DNA of 19,002 nucleotides from Flavobacterium sp. (GTDB lineage: Bacteria; Bacteroidota; Bacteroidia; Flavobacteriales; Flavobacteriaceae). The position numbers and the translations under genes are program-made. The notes under the pieces were generated by a model. The model saw nothing but the letters and a program-made list of their open reading frames with translations. It did no database searches and was not told where the DNA came from. Where the stretch lies: the NCBI GenBank assembly GCA_030152225.1, contig JASLHL010000117.1:1-19002 (forward strand). Reading direction: 5' to 3'. This document shows positions 7,819-15,083 of the stretch, in pieces. Position 1 is the stretch's first letter; each line of letters begins with the position of its first letter.

Positions 7819-9942
7819 TTACAAGATCATCGAGAGTTGAATGCGTTTTTTTGCAGCATCTACATCGACCACTTTCACTTGAACATGTTGGTGTAATTTC
7901 ACTACTTCATTCACGTCCGAAACAAATCCTTCTTTTAGTTGAGAGATGTGAACCAACCCACTTTCTTTGATTCCCACATCGACAAAGCACCCAAAATTGG
8001 TGATATTATTGACGATACCGGGCAATACTTGTCCAATTTTCAAATCGGACATTTGTTTTACCGTAGGATCAAATTCAAAGACTTTTGCTGCTTTACGCGG
8101 ATCTAATCCTGGTTTTTCCAATTCTTTTAAAATATCCGTTAATGTTAAAACACCAATATCAGCGGTTTCATATTTTTTTAAATCAATTTGAGCAATGGCT
8201 TCTTTATTTGAAATTAAAGTATCTACGGTTACTTTTAAATCTTTAGCCATTTTCTCCACCACAGGATAGGCTTCTGGATGTACAGCTGAATCGTCCAAGG
8301 GATGTTCTGCATTTTTAATTCGGATAAATGCCGCCGCTTGCTGATAGGCCTTTTCTCCTAATCGCGGTACCTTTTTTAAGGTTGCACGAGACGTAAATGC
8401 CCCGTGTTCTGCACGATATTGTACGATGTTTTCCGCCATTTTCTCTCCTATTCCCGATACATAGCTCAACAAAGACTTACTTGCGGTATTGATGTTAATG
8501 CCTACTTTGTTTACGCACTTCATCACTACGGTATCCAACTCGCTTTTCAATAATGTTTGATCGACATCGTGTTGATATTGCCCAACGCCAATTGATTTGG
8601 GATCGATCTTTACCAATTCTGCTAAAGGATCTGCCAAGCGTCTTCCAATAGACACGGCTCCACGCACCGTTACATCGTAATTAGGAAACTCCTCTCGAGC
8701 TATTTTTGAAGCCGAATAGACCGAGGCTCCTGCTTCGTTAACCACAAAGACCTGAACAGGCTTATCAAAGGCTATTTTCTTGATAAAAAACTCGGTTTCC
8801 CTCGAGGCTGTACCGTTTCCTATGGCAATGGCTTCAATGCGATAAGAATTAACCATAGAACGCACTTTTTTCATCGCAATAGCGCTGTCTTTTTGTGGGG
8901 GATGTGGATAAATTGTCTCATTGTACAATAGATTGCCATTTTCATCTAAACACACAATTTTACAACCTGTTTTATAGCCTGGATCAATCGCTAAAATGCG
9001 CTTTTCTCCCAAAGGAGCCGCCAATAACAATTGCGCGAGATTATCGGAAAAAACGGCAATAGAGTTGCCATCTGCTTTGGCTTTAGCCTCACCCAATACT
9101 TCATTGGACAAGGCGGGTTCTAATAAGCGCTTATAACTATCCGCTACTGCCTTTTGTAAGTAGGTCGCAGCCTCTCCTTTGTTTTTTATAATTGTCTGCT
9201 CCATAAACTGAAGCACATCTTCTTTGTCAACAGCAATATTCATGCGGATATACCCCTCTTTTTCCGCACGTAAAATGGCTAATAATCGGTGAGCGGGAAT
9301 CTTGTATAACGGCTCAGACCAATCGAAGTACTGTTCGAACTTCTGCGCGCCTTCCTCTTCTGCTTTCGCCTTGACCACTTTCGTAGCTACAACGGCTTCT
9401 CGTTGAAATTTTCTTCTCAACGCCTTGCGGATATACAGGTGTTCATTGATCCATTCGGCAATAATATCACAAGCTCCTTGAATGGCTTTGTTCTCATCTT
9501 CTACCTCCTTCGTGATGTATTTACTTGCAATGGCTTCAATATCTGTCGCATTTTGCGCCATAATTATTTTTGCCAAAGGCTCTAAACCAAGTGCTCTTGC
9601 TGTATCTGCCTTTGTTTTACGCGTTTTCTTATACGGCAAGTACAAATCCTCTATCTCAACTAAATCGAAGCTCTGCTCAATCTTAGTACGCAATTCATCT
9701 GTGAGCTTCCCTTGCTCTTCAATCGAGGCTAAAATAGATTCTTTGCGCTTGACAATACCCACGTAAAGATCGCGGTACTTCGCAATCTTTTCAATGGCCA
9801 CCTCATCTAAATTTCCAGTTCTATCTTTTCTATAGCGAGCAATAAAGGGAATCGTACAAGCTTCATCTAACAAGCCTAACGTATTTTCAATACTTTTGGT
9901 AGAAGCGTCTACAGCTTGTTGAATAAAATGAATCAACGTCAT
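7819..9942 (-). CDS. tex: Tex-family S1 RNA-binding transcription accessory protein
   Basis: Cytoplasmic nucleic-acid-binding protein of the Tex/Spt6 family, affecting transcription; its exact role in Bacteroidetes is not known. The 707 residues carry the full domain order: helical Tex N-terminal region (1 to about 310), YqgF/RuvC-like domain starting at LAIDPGYKTGCKIV (D320), helix-hairpin-helix domains (about 487-545, YVSGIGEKMAENIVQYR then LKKVPRLGEKAYQQAA), and a C-terminal S1 domain (about 633-703, LPGIVNNITNFGCFVDVG). Length is slightly below the ~770 residues of gamma-proteobacterial Tex. It is monocistronic, divergent from the DUF1294 gene and convergent with tatA. Nothing odd seen. 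Confidence 0.95.
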   Translation of the reverse strand: MTLIHFIQQAVDASTKSIENTLGLLDEACTIPFIARYRKDRTGNLDEVAIEKIAKYRDLYVGIVKRKESILASIEEQGKLTDELRTKIEQSFDLVEIEDLYLPYKKTRKTKADTARALGLEPLAKIIMAQNATDIEAIASKYITKEVEDENKAIQGACDIIAEWINEHLYIRKALRRKFQREAVVATKVVKAKAEEEGAQKFEQYFDWSEPLYKIPAHRLLAILRAEKEGYIRMNIAVDKEDVLQFMEQTIIKNKGEAATYLQKAVADSYKRLLEPALSNEVLGEAKAKADGNSIAVFSDNLAQLLLAAPLGEKRILAIDPGYKTGCKIVCLDENGNLLYNETIYPHPPQKDSAIAMKKVRSMVNSYRIEAIAIGNGTASRETEFFIKKIAFDKPVQVFVVNEAGASVYSASKIAREEFPNYDVTVRGAVSIGRRLADPLAELVKIDPKSIGVGQYQHDVDQTLLKSELDTVVMKCVNKVGININTASKSLLSYVSGIGEKMAENIVQYRAEHGAFTSRATLKKVPRLGEKAYQQAAAFIRIKNAEHPLDDSAVHPEAYPVVEKMAKDLKVTVDTLISNKEAIAQIDLKKYETADIGVLTLTDILKELEKPGLDPRKAAKVFEFDPTVKQMSDLKIGQVLPGIVNNITNFGCFVDVGIKESGLVHISQLKEGFVSDVNEVVKLHQHVQVKVVDVDAAKKRIQLSMIL

Positions 9943-9972
9943 AATATATTATTTTAAGAATAGCTAAAATAC

Positions 9973-9980
9973 TACCTTTG
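9973..9980 (+). promoter_or_regulatory. -7 promoter element for the DUF1294 gene
   Basis: TACCTTTG matches TAnnTTTG and ends 18 nt before the ATG at 9999, giving a very short leader. A T-rich element at 9952-9955 stands at -33 spacing but is not a clean TTTG. Confidence 0.4.
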
Positions 9981-9998
9981 TGCCAATAAATAAATGAG

Positions 9999-10262
9999 AT
10001 GAAGTTTTTATTCTTTTACCTTTTTGCCATCAACTACATCACCTACTCTATGTTTAAGATAGACAAAGAGCGAGCGCAAAAACACAAGAATCGAATTTCA
10101 GAAAAGAATTTATTGACCCTTTGTTTCTTAGGGGGTAGTCCTGGCGGATGGTTAGCCATGCGACAGTTGCGCCACAAAACCGCTAAACAGAGTTTTAAAT
10201 TGAAGTTTTACGCTGTATTTATTATACAGGTGGTTTTGTTTTTTGCGCTGTTTAAACGGTAA
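9999..10262 (+). CDS. DUF1294 family small membrane protein
   Basis: Small inner-membrane protein of unknown function. The 87 residues match DUF1294: an N-terminal hydrophobic segment (about 3-18), a DKERA box (22-26), RISEKNLL (32-39), a second membrane helix with the family signature GGSPGGWLAM (45-54), RHKT (58-61), and a third hydrophobic segment (about 70-84). I chose this ATG because it begins the first hydrophobic segment directly and follows a -7 element. It diverges from tex and is followed 16 nt later by the terminator repeat, and it runs toward rpiB with the ATPase cassette in between. Confident of the family; no function can be given. Confidence 0.87.
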   Translation: MKFLFFYLFAINYITYSMFKIDKERAQKHKNRISEKNLLTLCFLGGSPGGWLAMRQLRHKTAKQSFKLKFYAVFIIQVVLFFALFKR

Positions 10263-10278
10263 ACAAAATAGCAAAGAC

Positions 10279-10316
10279 AAAAAAGGCATTTACTTGCGTA
10301 AATACCTTTTCTTTAT
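10279..10316. repeat. 38-bp direct repeat, copy 1: terminator hairpin at the left edge of the ATPase cassette
   Basis: Identical over 38 bp to 12261-12298. It holds a 13-position hairpin (10282-10294 with 10299-10311 around a TTGC loop), A-rich on the left and T-rich on the right, so it can terminate transcription both ways: the DUF1294 gene on plus, the cassette on minus. The single mismatch (10287/10306) is C.A on plus but G.U in minus RNA, where the loop reads as a GCAA tetraloop, suggesting an original minus-strand terminator. The stop codon of the upstream nuclease-like gene (10313-10315) lies inside this copy. Confidence 0.85.
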
Positions 10317-10846
10317 CTTCTAGTTTCTCTACTAAATCTTTCATCTGTAGAAATATTGGCCTTTATTCGCAACAAGAAACCTGTTTCTTCTTCAAACCTA
10401 CCTGCTCTTTCTGCTTGAGAACGATGCGCTCTGGGTCTTTGTTTGTTAACTATATAAGCGTTTTTATTTCTCCTTTCAGCAATAAATCCAAACTGCATAA
10501 AATAAGCAATCGTCACCTTTAGCTGTTCTTCTGCTTCATTAATCCATTTTCGGGATTCATGATCACTTCTGCTTTTCAATTCAACAAAGGCGATACTATC
10601 CCCATAATTTAAAAGACCATCACACTGCTTAGCATCCTGTCCATTAGGTAAAGGTGGAATCAAACCACAGTGATCGATAGGGTAAAAAAAAACTTCTTCT
10701 TGATGTACATTGTGTACTGTTGCAATCCAAGTTTCTCCATTTTCTTCATCTAAATAAGCATACTCCTCATTATTCTCATTATCACACAAACCAAAGATTT
10801 CATGCTCAGAACTAAAACTGACTTCAAAATCATCAAAACTATGCAT
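10313..10846 (-). CDS. putative PD-(D/E)XK-nuclease-like partner of the ATPase
   Basis: I recognise no named family. I place the start at the ATG 10846-10844 (177 residues), which overlaps the ATPase stop by 8 nt (ATGCATAG); a longer frame to 10891 adds 15 residues deeper inside the ATPase gene and is less likely. The first ~60 residues are acidic. The middle holds CDGLL (D76), then AFVELKSR (E89, K91), then EEQL (Q108) in a helix: the D-x12-E-x-K-(Q) pattern of PD-(D/E)XK nucleases. The C-terminus is Arg-rich (NKQRPRAHRSQAERAGR). No membrane segment or signal peptide. Tight coupling to an OLD/ABC-type ATPase suggests the effector of a two-gene defence system; that function is inference. Its stop codon lies in the flanking repeat, so the C-terminus may be recombinant. 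Confidence 0.72.
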   Translation of the reverse strand: MHSFDDFEVSFSSEHEIFGLCDNENNEEYAYLDEENGETWIATVHNVHQEEVFFYPIDHCGLIPPLPNGQDAKQCDGLLNYGDSIAFVELKSRSDHESRKWINEAEEQLKVTIAYFMQFGFIAERRNKNAYIVNKQRPRAHRSQAERAGRFEEETGFLLRIKANISTDERFSRETRR

Positions 10847-12167
10847 CGCGGTTCTTATTTTCAATCTCCAACAAATCCATAAACAAGTCATTAAACTCTT
10901 CTAACTCTTTATTCAACCAATTCTCATCAGAAGGCATCCCTTGATAAGTTTCTAAGCGAGAGATACTCCCGTCTTTTTCACTTAATTCATATACGATCAC
11001 ATCCTCTTCACTCAATAAAGATTTCACTGGAACAATCTCAAAAACTTGCTGCAATTTTTCATCGCCCTCTTTAAATAAACGCGCAACTTGTTGTGCCTTT
11101 ACTGCTAAAATGAGGTAGTTAATTAGATAAGGACTATGTGTGGTCAAAACCAGCTTATTCTTTGGTAAATCATTGACAAACTCCACCAAGCTATTGACTA
11201 TTTTTCGCTGAGAAGTTGGATATAAATTTTGTTCGGGTTCTTCTACTATGTTGAAAAAATAAGAATAGATATATTTTTTTAAAATTTTACTTTGTACTTT
11301 ATCTAATCGTTCTACAAGGGACGAATTCAGGATATTACGTACTAGAACTTCATTTATATTTACTTTATCATTTATTTCACTGGAAAAAATTTCTTTTTTA
11401 ATCGCCTCATTTAATTCCTTTTCTAATTTCATTCTCTCATTTAAACTAAAATAATCACTATTTAAAAAGAAATTTAGATCTCTCTCACCTTGTACTTCTC
11501 TCACTAACTTAGAAAGATAAGACGAGACAATATATAAGGGTACTAATGCTTGAAAACCACTAGATGCGCTAGACAATTTTAGCTTATAATCCTCTTCTTT
11601 GATATATGATTTTTGTGTAAAACTGTCGTACTCAAATGCTACATTGTTGATAGGTAATAGACTCTTTTTTTCTACTTTGTCAACCGCTTTAAAAAATTCA
11701 TCAGCAAAAGTATAGAGGGTACGAGGTAATCCTGTTAGAGTTCTAATGTTATCTACTGCACTAATGATATTTCGATCAGAGGGTACATACATAATTTTAG
11801 GGCTATCGAACACTCCCTTGTCTAATAGATTAATCTCTATCTTATTTTTACTCAAATGAAAATGCAATGCTTCCCCTTTATACTCAATTTCAGAATAAAT
11901 TCCATTCTTATCAATAAGATAATCTGCTATATTTTGATAGTCTAAACGCGCTTTAAAATCTGCTATACTATAACCATCTTTTGAAACTTCTCCTTTGACA
12001 ATAGCCTTTTCTAACCAAGAAAACGTTGAAATTAACTTGGCAATCGTGCTTTTTCCCGATCCTTGGTTTCCAATAAAAACAGTAACTTTTGCTACCTCCA
12101 TCCATCCATCACCCTCCATTAAACCACCTCGAATGGGACCAAAATTCTTTACTTTTATTTGTGCCAT
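10839..12167 (-). CDS. AAA/ABC-type ATPase (OLD-like, AAA_15/AAA_21 group), putative defence ATPase
   Basis: Cytoplasmic P-loop ATPase of the SMC/RecF/OLD kind. In 442 residues: a RecF-like opening strand (IKVKNFGPI), Walker A GNQGSGKST (33-41), a long helical insertion (about 215-300), a signature-like SSASSGFQ (199-206), Walker B with catalytic acid in FFNIVEEPEQNLYP (304-317; E309/E310), and the switch histidine H344 in LTTHSPYLIN. All ATPase motifs look intact. No TOPRIM domain follows, unlike OLD; a separate nuclease-like gene overlaps the stop codon instead, recalling paired ATPase-effector defence systems such as Septu or PARIS. Bases 11281-11460 are only about 24% GC by hand count, well below neighbouring tex and rpiB samples. 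Its own promoter lies at 12194-12222. The ATPase fold is sure; the defence role is inferred. Confidence 0.85.
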   Translation of the reverse strand: MAQIKVKNFGPIRGGLMEGDGWMEVAKVTVFIGNQGSGKSTIAKLISTFSWLEKAIVKGEVSKDGYSIADFKARLDYQNIADYLIDKNGIYSEIEYKGEALHFHLSKNKIEINLLDKGVFDSPKIMYVPSDRNIISAVDNIRTLTGLPRTLYTFADEFFKAVDKVEKKSLLPINNVAFEYDSFTQKSYIKEEDYKLKLSSASSGFQALVPLYIVSSYLSKLVREVQGERDLNFFLNSDYFSLNERMKLEKELNEAIKKEIFSSEINDKVNINEVLVRNILNSSLVERLDKVQSKILKKYIYSYFFNIVEEPEQNLYPTSQRKIVNSLVEFVNDLPKNKLVLTTHSPYLINYLILAVKAQQVARLFKEGDEKLQQVFEIVPVKSLLSEEDVIVYELSEKDGSISRLETYQGMPSDENWLNKELEEFNDLFMDLLEIENKNRDA

Positions 12168-12193
12168 AGCTTTCTAAAATAACATTCCTATAA

Positions 12194-12222
12194 CAAATAT
12201 ACTACTTCTCCTTTTTATTCAA
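12194..12222 (-). promoter_or_regulatory. promoter of the ATPase/nuclease-like cassette
   Basis: On the minus strand, TTG (12222-12220) is followed after 18 nt by TATATTTG (12201-12194), a full match to the Bacteroidetes -33/-7 arrangement. The -7 box ends 26 nt before the ATPase ATG. It lies inside the repeat-bounded segment, so the cassette carries its own promoter. Confidence 0.55.
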
Positions 12223-12260
12223 CTATACATTCTCAGGTTAGATCTTCCTTTTAAACTATA

Positions 12261-12298
12261 AAAAAAGGCATTTACTTGCGTAAATACCTTTTCTTTAT
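12261..12298. repeat. 38-bp direct repeat, copy 2: terminator hairpin of rpiB at the right edge of the cassette
   Basis: Exact copy of 10279-10316. It lies 19 nt beyond the rpiB stop, and on the minus strand its hairpin is followed by a T run that extends one base past the repeat, so it serves as the rpiB terminator. Because the loop and the G.U pair favour minus-strand RNA, this copy is probably the native terminator. Confidence 0.85.
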
Positions 12299-12317
12299 TT
12301 TTTATGTAGCTGTTATC

Positions 12318-12749
12318 TTACGAACAAGCAATTTTATTCACGCGATTAGCGTGTCTTCCCCCTTCAAAAGCGGTTGCTAAAAAAGTTTCTACCATGGCAA
12401 CAGCTTGCTCAATCGAAGTAAAACGCGCAGGAATACTGATGACATTTGCATCATTGTGCAAACGCGCCAATTCGGCAATTTCTTTGGTCCAACACAACGC
12501 ACAACGCACCCCTTGGTGTTTGTTTGCTGACATGGCAATTCCATTTCCACTTCCACAAATAACAATTCCGAAATCTACGCTTCCGTTTTCCACAGCTGTG
12601 GCTACTTGATGTCCAAAATCAGGATAATCTACAGAATCAAAACGATCTGTTCCATAGTTTGTTACCTCATATCCCTTGGCTTGTAAAAAATCGACAATGG
12701 CCTTTTTATACGCTGGCCCAGCATGATCATTTCCAATTGCTATTTTCAT
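12318..12749 (-). CDS. rpiB: ribose-5-phosphate isomerase B
   Basis: Interconverts ribose 5-phosphate and ribulose 5-phosphate in the non-oxidative pentose phosphate pathway. The 143 residues match the RpiB/LacAB family: NDHAG (7-11), SVDYPDF (39-45), GIVICGSGNGIAMSANK (61-77) with catalytic C65, RLHNDANVISIPAR (96-109) with H98, and FEGGRHANRV near the end. Monocistronic: a -7 element lies 27 nt upstream of the ATG and the repeat terminator 19 nt after the stop. It would be directly convergent with the DUF1294 gene if the ATPase cassette were absent. LacA/LacB paralogues are unlikely since no tagatose genes are near and the active-site Cys is present. Confidence 0.95.
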   Translation of the reverse strand: MKIAIGNDHAGPAYKKAIVDFLQAKGYEVTNYGTDRFDSVDYPDFGHQVATAVENGSVDFGIVICGSGNGIAMSANKHQGVRCALCWTKEIAELARLHNDANVISIPARFTSIEQAVAMVETFLATAFEGGRHANRVNKIACS

Positions 12750-12775
12750 TTTTTTCGTTGTGTTTGTGTTCCCTA

Positions 12776-12783
12776 CAAAGGTA
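12776..12783 (-). promoter_or_regulatory. -7 promoter element for rpiB
   Basis: Minus-strand TACCTTTG, a perfect TAnnTTTG match, in the 47-bp gap between the acyl-CoA synthetase stop and the rpiB ATG. The -33 element would fall inside the end of the upstream gene and is not evident. Confidence 0.38.
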
Positions 12784-12796
12784 AAACTTTTGCCTT

Positions 12797-14410
12797 TTAT
12801 AATCCTAATTCTTCTACAGCTATTTGGCGCATTTCCACCTTTCTAACTTTTCCTGAAATCGTCATCGGAAAAGAAGAAACGAACTTCCAATACTTGGGAA
12901 TGCGGTAATGGGCAATCTTCTGATCACAGAATTCGCGCATGCTCTCTCCTGTCGCGGTTTTTCCTTCTTTGAGGATGATCCATGCCATCACTTCTTCTCC
13001 GTACTTCTCACTTGGCACTCCAATTACCTGTACATCAGCTACATCAGGATGAGTATACAAGAAATCTTCAATCCATTTAGGTGAGATATTCTCTCCCCCA
13101 CGAATGATCAAATCTTTTATTCGCCCTGTGATAGCAATGAACCCCTCCTCATCCATGGTCGCTAAATCTCCCGTATGCATCCATCGATTTTCATCGAGTA
13201 CTTCCGCGGTTAAGGTGCGGTTATTCCAGTATTTCAACATGACAGAGTACCCACGCGTACACAACTCACCAGCTTCACCGCGCGGCACAATACCTCCCGT
13301 TTCAGGATCGACAATTTTTATCTCCAAGTGATCTTGCACGGTTCCGACTGTACTGACTTGTTTCTTAATATCAATACCTATATGGGTTTGTGTAGATACA
13401 GGTGAAGTTTCTGTCATGCCATAACAAATACTGATCTCATCCATATTCATTTCCGTTTTCACGCGTTTCATCACGTGTTCTGGACACAATGATCCCGCCA
13501 TTACACCTGTGCGCAAGGACGATAAATCATACTGCTTAAAATTGGGCAATTGCAGTTCAGCAATAAACATCGTCGGCACGCCATAAAGGGAAGTACACTT
13601 CTCTCTTTCTACCACTTCCAACGTTTTTGCAGGATCAAAACTATCATTGGGAATAACAATGGTTGCGCCATGGGACGTACAACACAAGTTGCCAATCACC
13701 ATACCAAAACAGTGGTAAAAAGGCACGGGAATACACACGCGATCCTCAGCAGTATATTTCAATCGTACGCCAATAAAATATCCGTTGTTTAGGATATTGT
13801 GATGCGTTAGCGTCACTCCTTTAGGGAACCCCGTTGTTCCTGATGTATATTGAATATTAACGGCTTCGCCAAACTGAACCGATGCTTCTAGTTCGGCCAA
13901 TACGGCTGCATCGATTTCCTTGCCTTGAGCCACAAAATTATCCCATTCTTCCCCGAGAAAAACAACTTCCTGTAGGGATGGACAATCTTCGCGCACCATG
14001 GAAATCATCTTTCGATAATCACTCGTTCGATAAGACTCCGCCGAGATGATGGCTTTTATTTCGGACTGATTTACCGCAAACTCTAATTCGTGTGCACGGT
14101 AGGCTGGATTCAAGTTGACCAATATCACCCCAATTCGCGCCGTTGCATATTGTAAGAGCACCCACTCATAACAATTGGGTGCCCAAATCCCTACGCGATC
14201 TCCTTTTTCAATCTGCAAAGCCAAAAGCGCTCGAGCCACTTGCCCTGTCTGTTGATAAAACTCGCGATAGGTTGCTCTATACGCTTGATGCGCACTGATT
14301 AAGGCTTCGTTATCTGGATATAATGCTGTTATTTTTCTTAAATTTTCTCCTATTGTTTCTCCTAACAACGGAATACTAGAGGCGCCATGCACATAGGATA
14401 TTGCTTTCAT
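12797..14410 (-). CDS. AMP-binding fatty-acyl-CoA synthetase
   Basis: ANL-superfamily ligase that activates a carboxylic acid with ATP and transfers it to CoA, probably a medium or long-chain fatty acid. With the start at ATG 14410 the protein has 537 residues; an upstream TTG at 14452 would add 14 basic residues and is less convincing. Motifs: YTSGTTGFPKGVTLTH (188-203), YGMTETSP (330-337), TGD (413-415), hinge GRIKDLIIRGGENISP (429-444), and the C-terminal catalytic lysine K521 in ISGKVRK. All are intact. The YHCFGM pocket segment (232-237) and overall length fit the FadD-like AMP-dependent synthetases of Bacteroidetes; acetyl-CoA synthetase is excluded by size. It stands alone, 47 bp upstream of rpiB. 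Chain-length preference cannot be read from sequence. Confidence 0.92.
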   Translation of the reverse strand: MKAISYVHGASSIPLLGETIGENLRKITALYPDNEALISAHQAYRATYREFYQQTGQVARALLALQIEKGDRVGIWAPNCYEWVLLQYATARIGVILVNLNPAYRAHELEFAVNQSEIKAIISAESYRTSDYRKMISMVREDCPSLQEVVFLGEEWDNFVAQGKEIDAAVLAELEASVQFGEAVNIQYTSGTTGFPKGVTLTHHNILNNGYFIGVRLKYTAEDRVCIPVPFYHCFGMVIGNLCCTSHGATIVIPNDSFDPAKTLEVVEREKCTSLYGVPTMFIAELQLPNFKQYDLSSLRTGVMAGSLCPEHVMKRVKTEMNMDEISICYGMTETSPVSTQTHIGIDIKKQVSTVGTVQDHLEIKIVDPETGGIVPRGEAGELCTRGYSVMLKYWNNRTLTAEVLDENRWMHTGDLATMDEEGFIAITGRIKDLIIRGGENISPKWIEDFLYTHPDVADVQVIGVPSEKYGEEVMAWIILKEGKTATGESMREFCDQKIAHYRIPKYWKFVSSFPMTISGKVRKVEMRQIAVEELGL

Positions 14411-14585
14411 TCTTCGTTTTCGTTTTTTATTGGTTGGTTTTCTAATGTACAAAAAAAAAGGAAAGGTTTTCCCCCTTTACAATTATCTTCTCGCAACTAA
14501 CAAGATCTTTGTTGTAAAATAATCCCAACCCTAAGCCTGTTTATTTCACAAACCACCACCCCACACTTCACCCAAAATCCTACCA

Positions 14586-14640
14586 GTATCCTTTGAGTAT
14601 CCTTTGAGTATGCTTCGAGTATTCTTCGAGTATCCTTCGA
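14586..14640. repeat. five tandem copies of an 11-bp unit
   Basis: Five consecutive units of consensus GTATCCTTYGA: 14586-14596 and 14597-14607 identical, 14608-14618, 14619-14629 and 14630-14640 each with one to two changes. The variation is confined to positions 5 and 9. An 11-bp period repeats on one face of the helix. Confidence 0.85.
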
Positions 14641-14694
14641 CAAAACCTTAGATTATCCATATAAACTCGAAGCATTCTTGAAGTTTTGTCGAAG
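14611..14694. repeat. nested inverted repeats following the 11-bp tandem array
   Basis: CTTCGACAAAAC (14635-14646) is matched by its exact reverse complement at 14683-14694, and TGCTTCGAGT (14611-14620) by its exact reverse complement at 14665-14674. The right arms therefore contain inverted relics of the tandem unit, and the RNA or single strand could fold in alternative ways. No T tract follows, so it is not an ordinary terminator. Confidence 0.75.
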
Positions 14695-15059
14695 CACGTA
14701 CTGCTCAAACCTAACCAAAAACCAAACCAAAGGGAAAGAATTATCCCTGATTTAATTCTCAAAATCAAGTCCTCAGTATAGAAAAAAGAAATAAATGCCG
14801 TCTAAATGAGAAAAAAGAAATACTTTTGACCTCAGTTTTCCGAATGAATTACACTTTTGAAGGAATAAAACCAAGTAGAAATCGATTGAAAAGACTTAGA
14901 CCTCGACCGATTCTTCTTGTTTCCTTTACCAAAAAATGAAAAACTATAGGTTGATATAGTTGAGATTAGCACACTTTTTAGTCCTTGTAATTCACAATAA
15001 TAACACAAAAAATAGCCTTTTATTCCATAGAATAAAGAGTATTTCGTACATTTAAACAA

Positions 15060-15083
15060 CTTTCCATGCCCCTTTAGGGTGGA
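15060..15083 (+). promoter_or_regulatory. hairpin in the rnr 5' leader
   Basis: TTCCA (15062-15066) can pair with TGGAA (15079-15083) and CCC with GGG inside it around a short T-rich loop, ending 14 nt before the rnr ATG. It is followed by an A run, not a T run, so it would shape the ribosome-binding region and not terminate transcription. Weak: the stem has a small internal bulge. Confidence 0.35.

Noticed and set aside
10847..10891. Longer start for the nuclease-like protein
   Set aside because: The additional 15 residues (Trp/Cys/Arg-rich) lie wholly within the ATPase coding end; the ATG at 10846 gives a normal short overlap.
10313..12167. PARIS (AriA/AriB) or Septu system
   Set aside because: The partner is shorter than AriB and shows a D...ExK pattern where I would expect TOPRIM/DUF4435 or an HNH motif; the ATPase alone does not separate these systems.
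10279..12298. Integron-type gene cassette with attC-like hairpins
   Set aside because: The repeats are simple A/T-flanked terminator hairpins without the GTTRRRY core sites, and no integrase gene is in the window.
10279..12298. Insertion sequence or composite transposon
   Set aside because: No transposase-like reading frame and no terminal inverted repeats at the outer edges; the 38-bp copies are in direct orientation.
14411..14452. Upstream TTG start for the acyl-CoA synthetase
   Set aside because: It adds 14 mostly basic residues coded by an A-rich leader; the ATG at 14410 begins the normal N-terminus.
14586..14640. CRISPR array
   Set aside because: Units are 11 bp and directly adjacent without spacers; the same holds for the 7-bp tract at 18786-18848.
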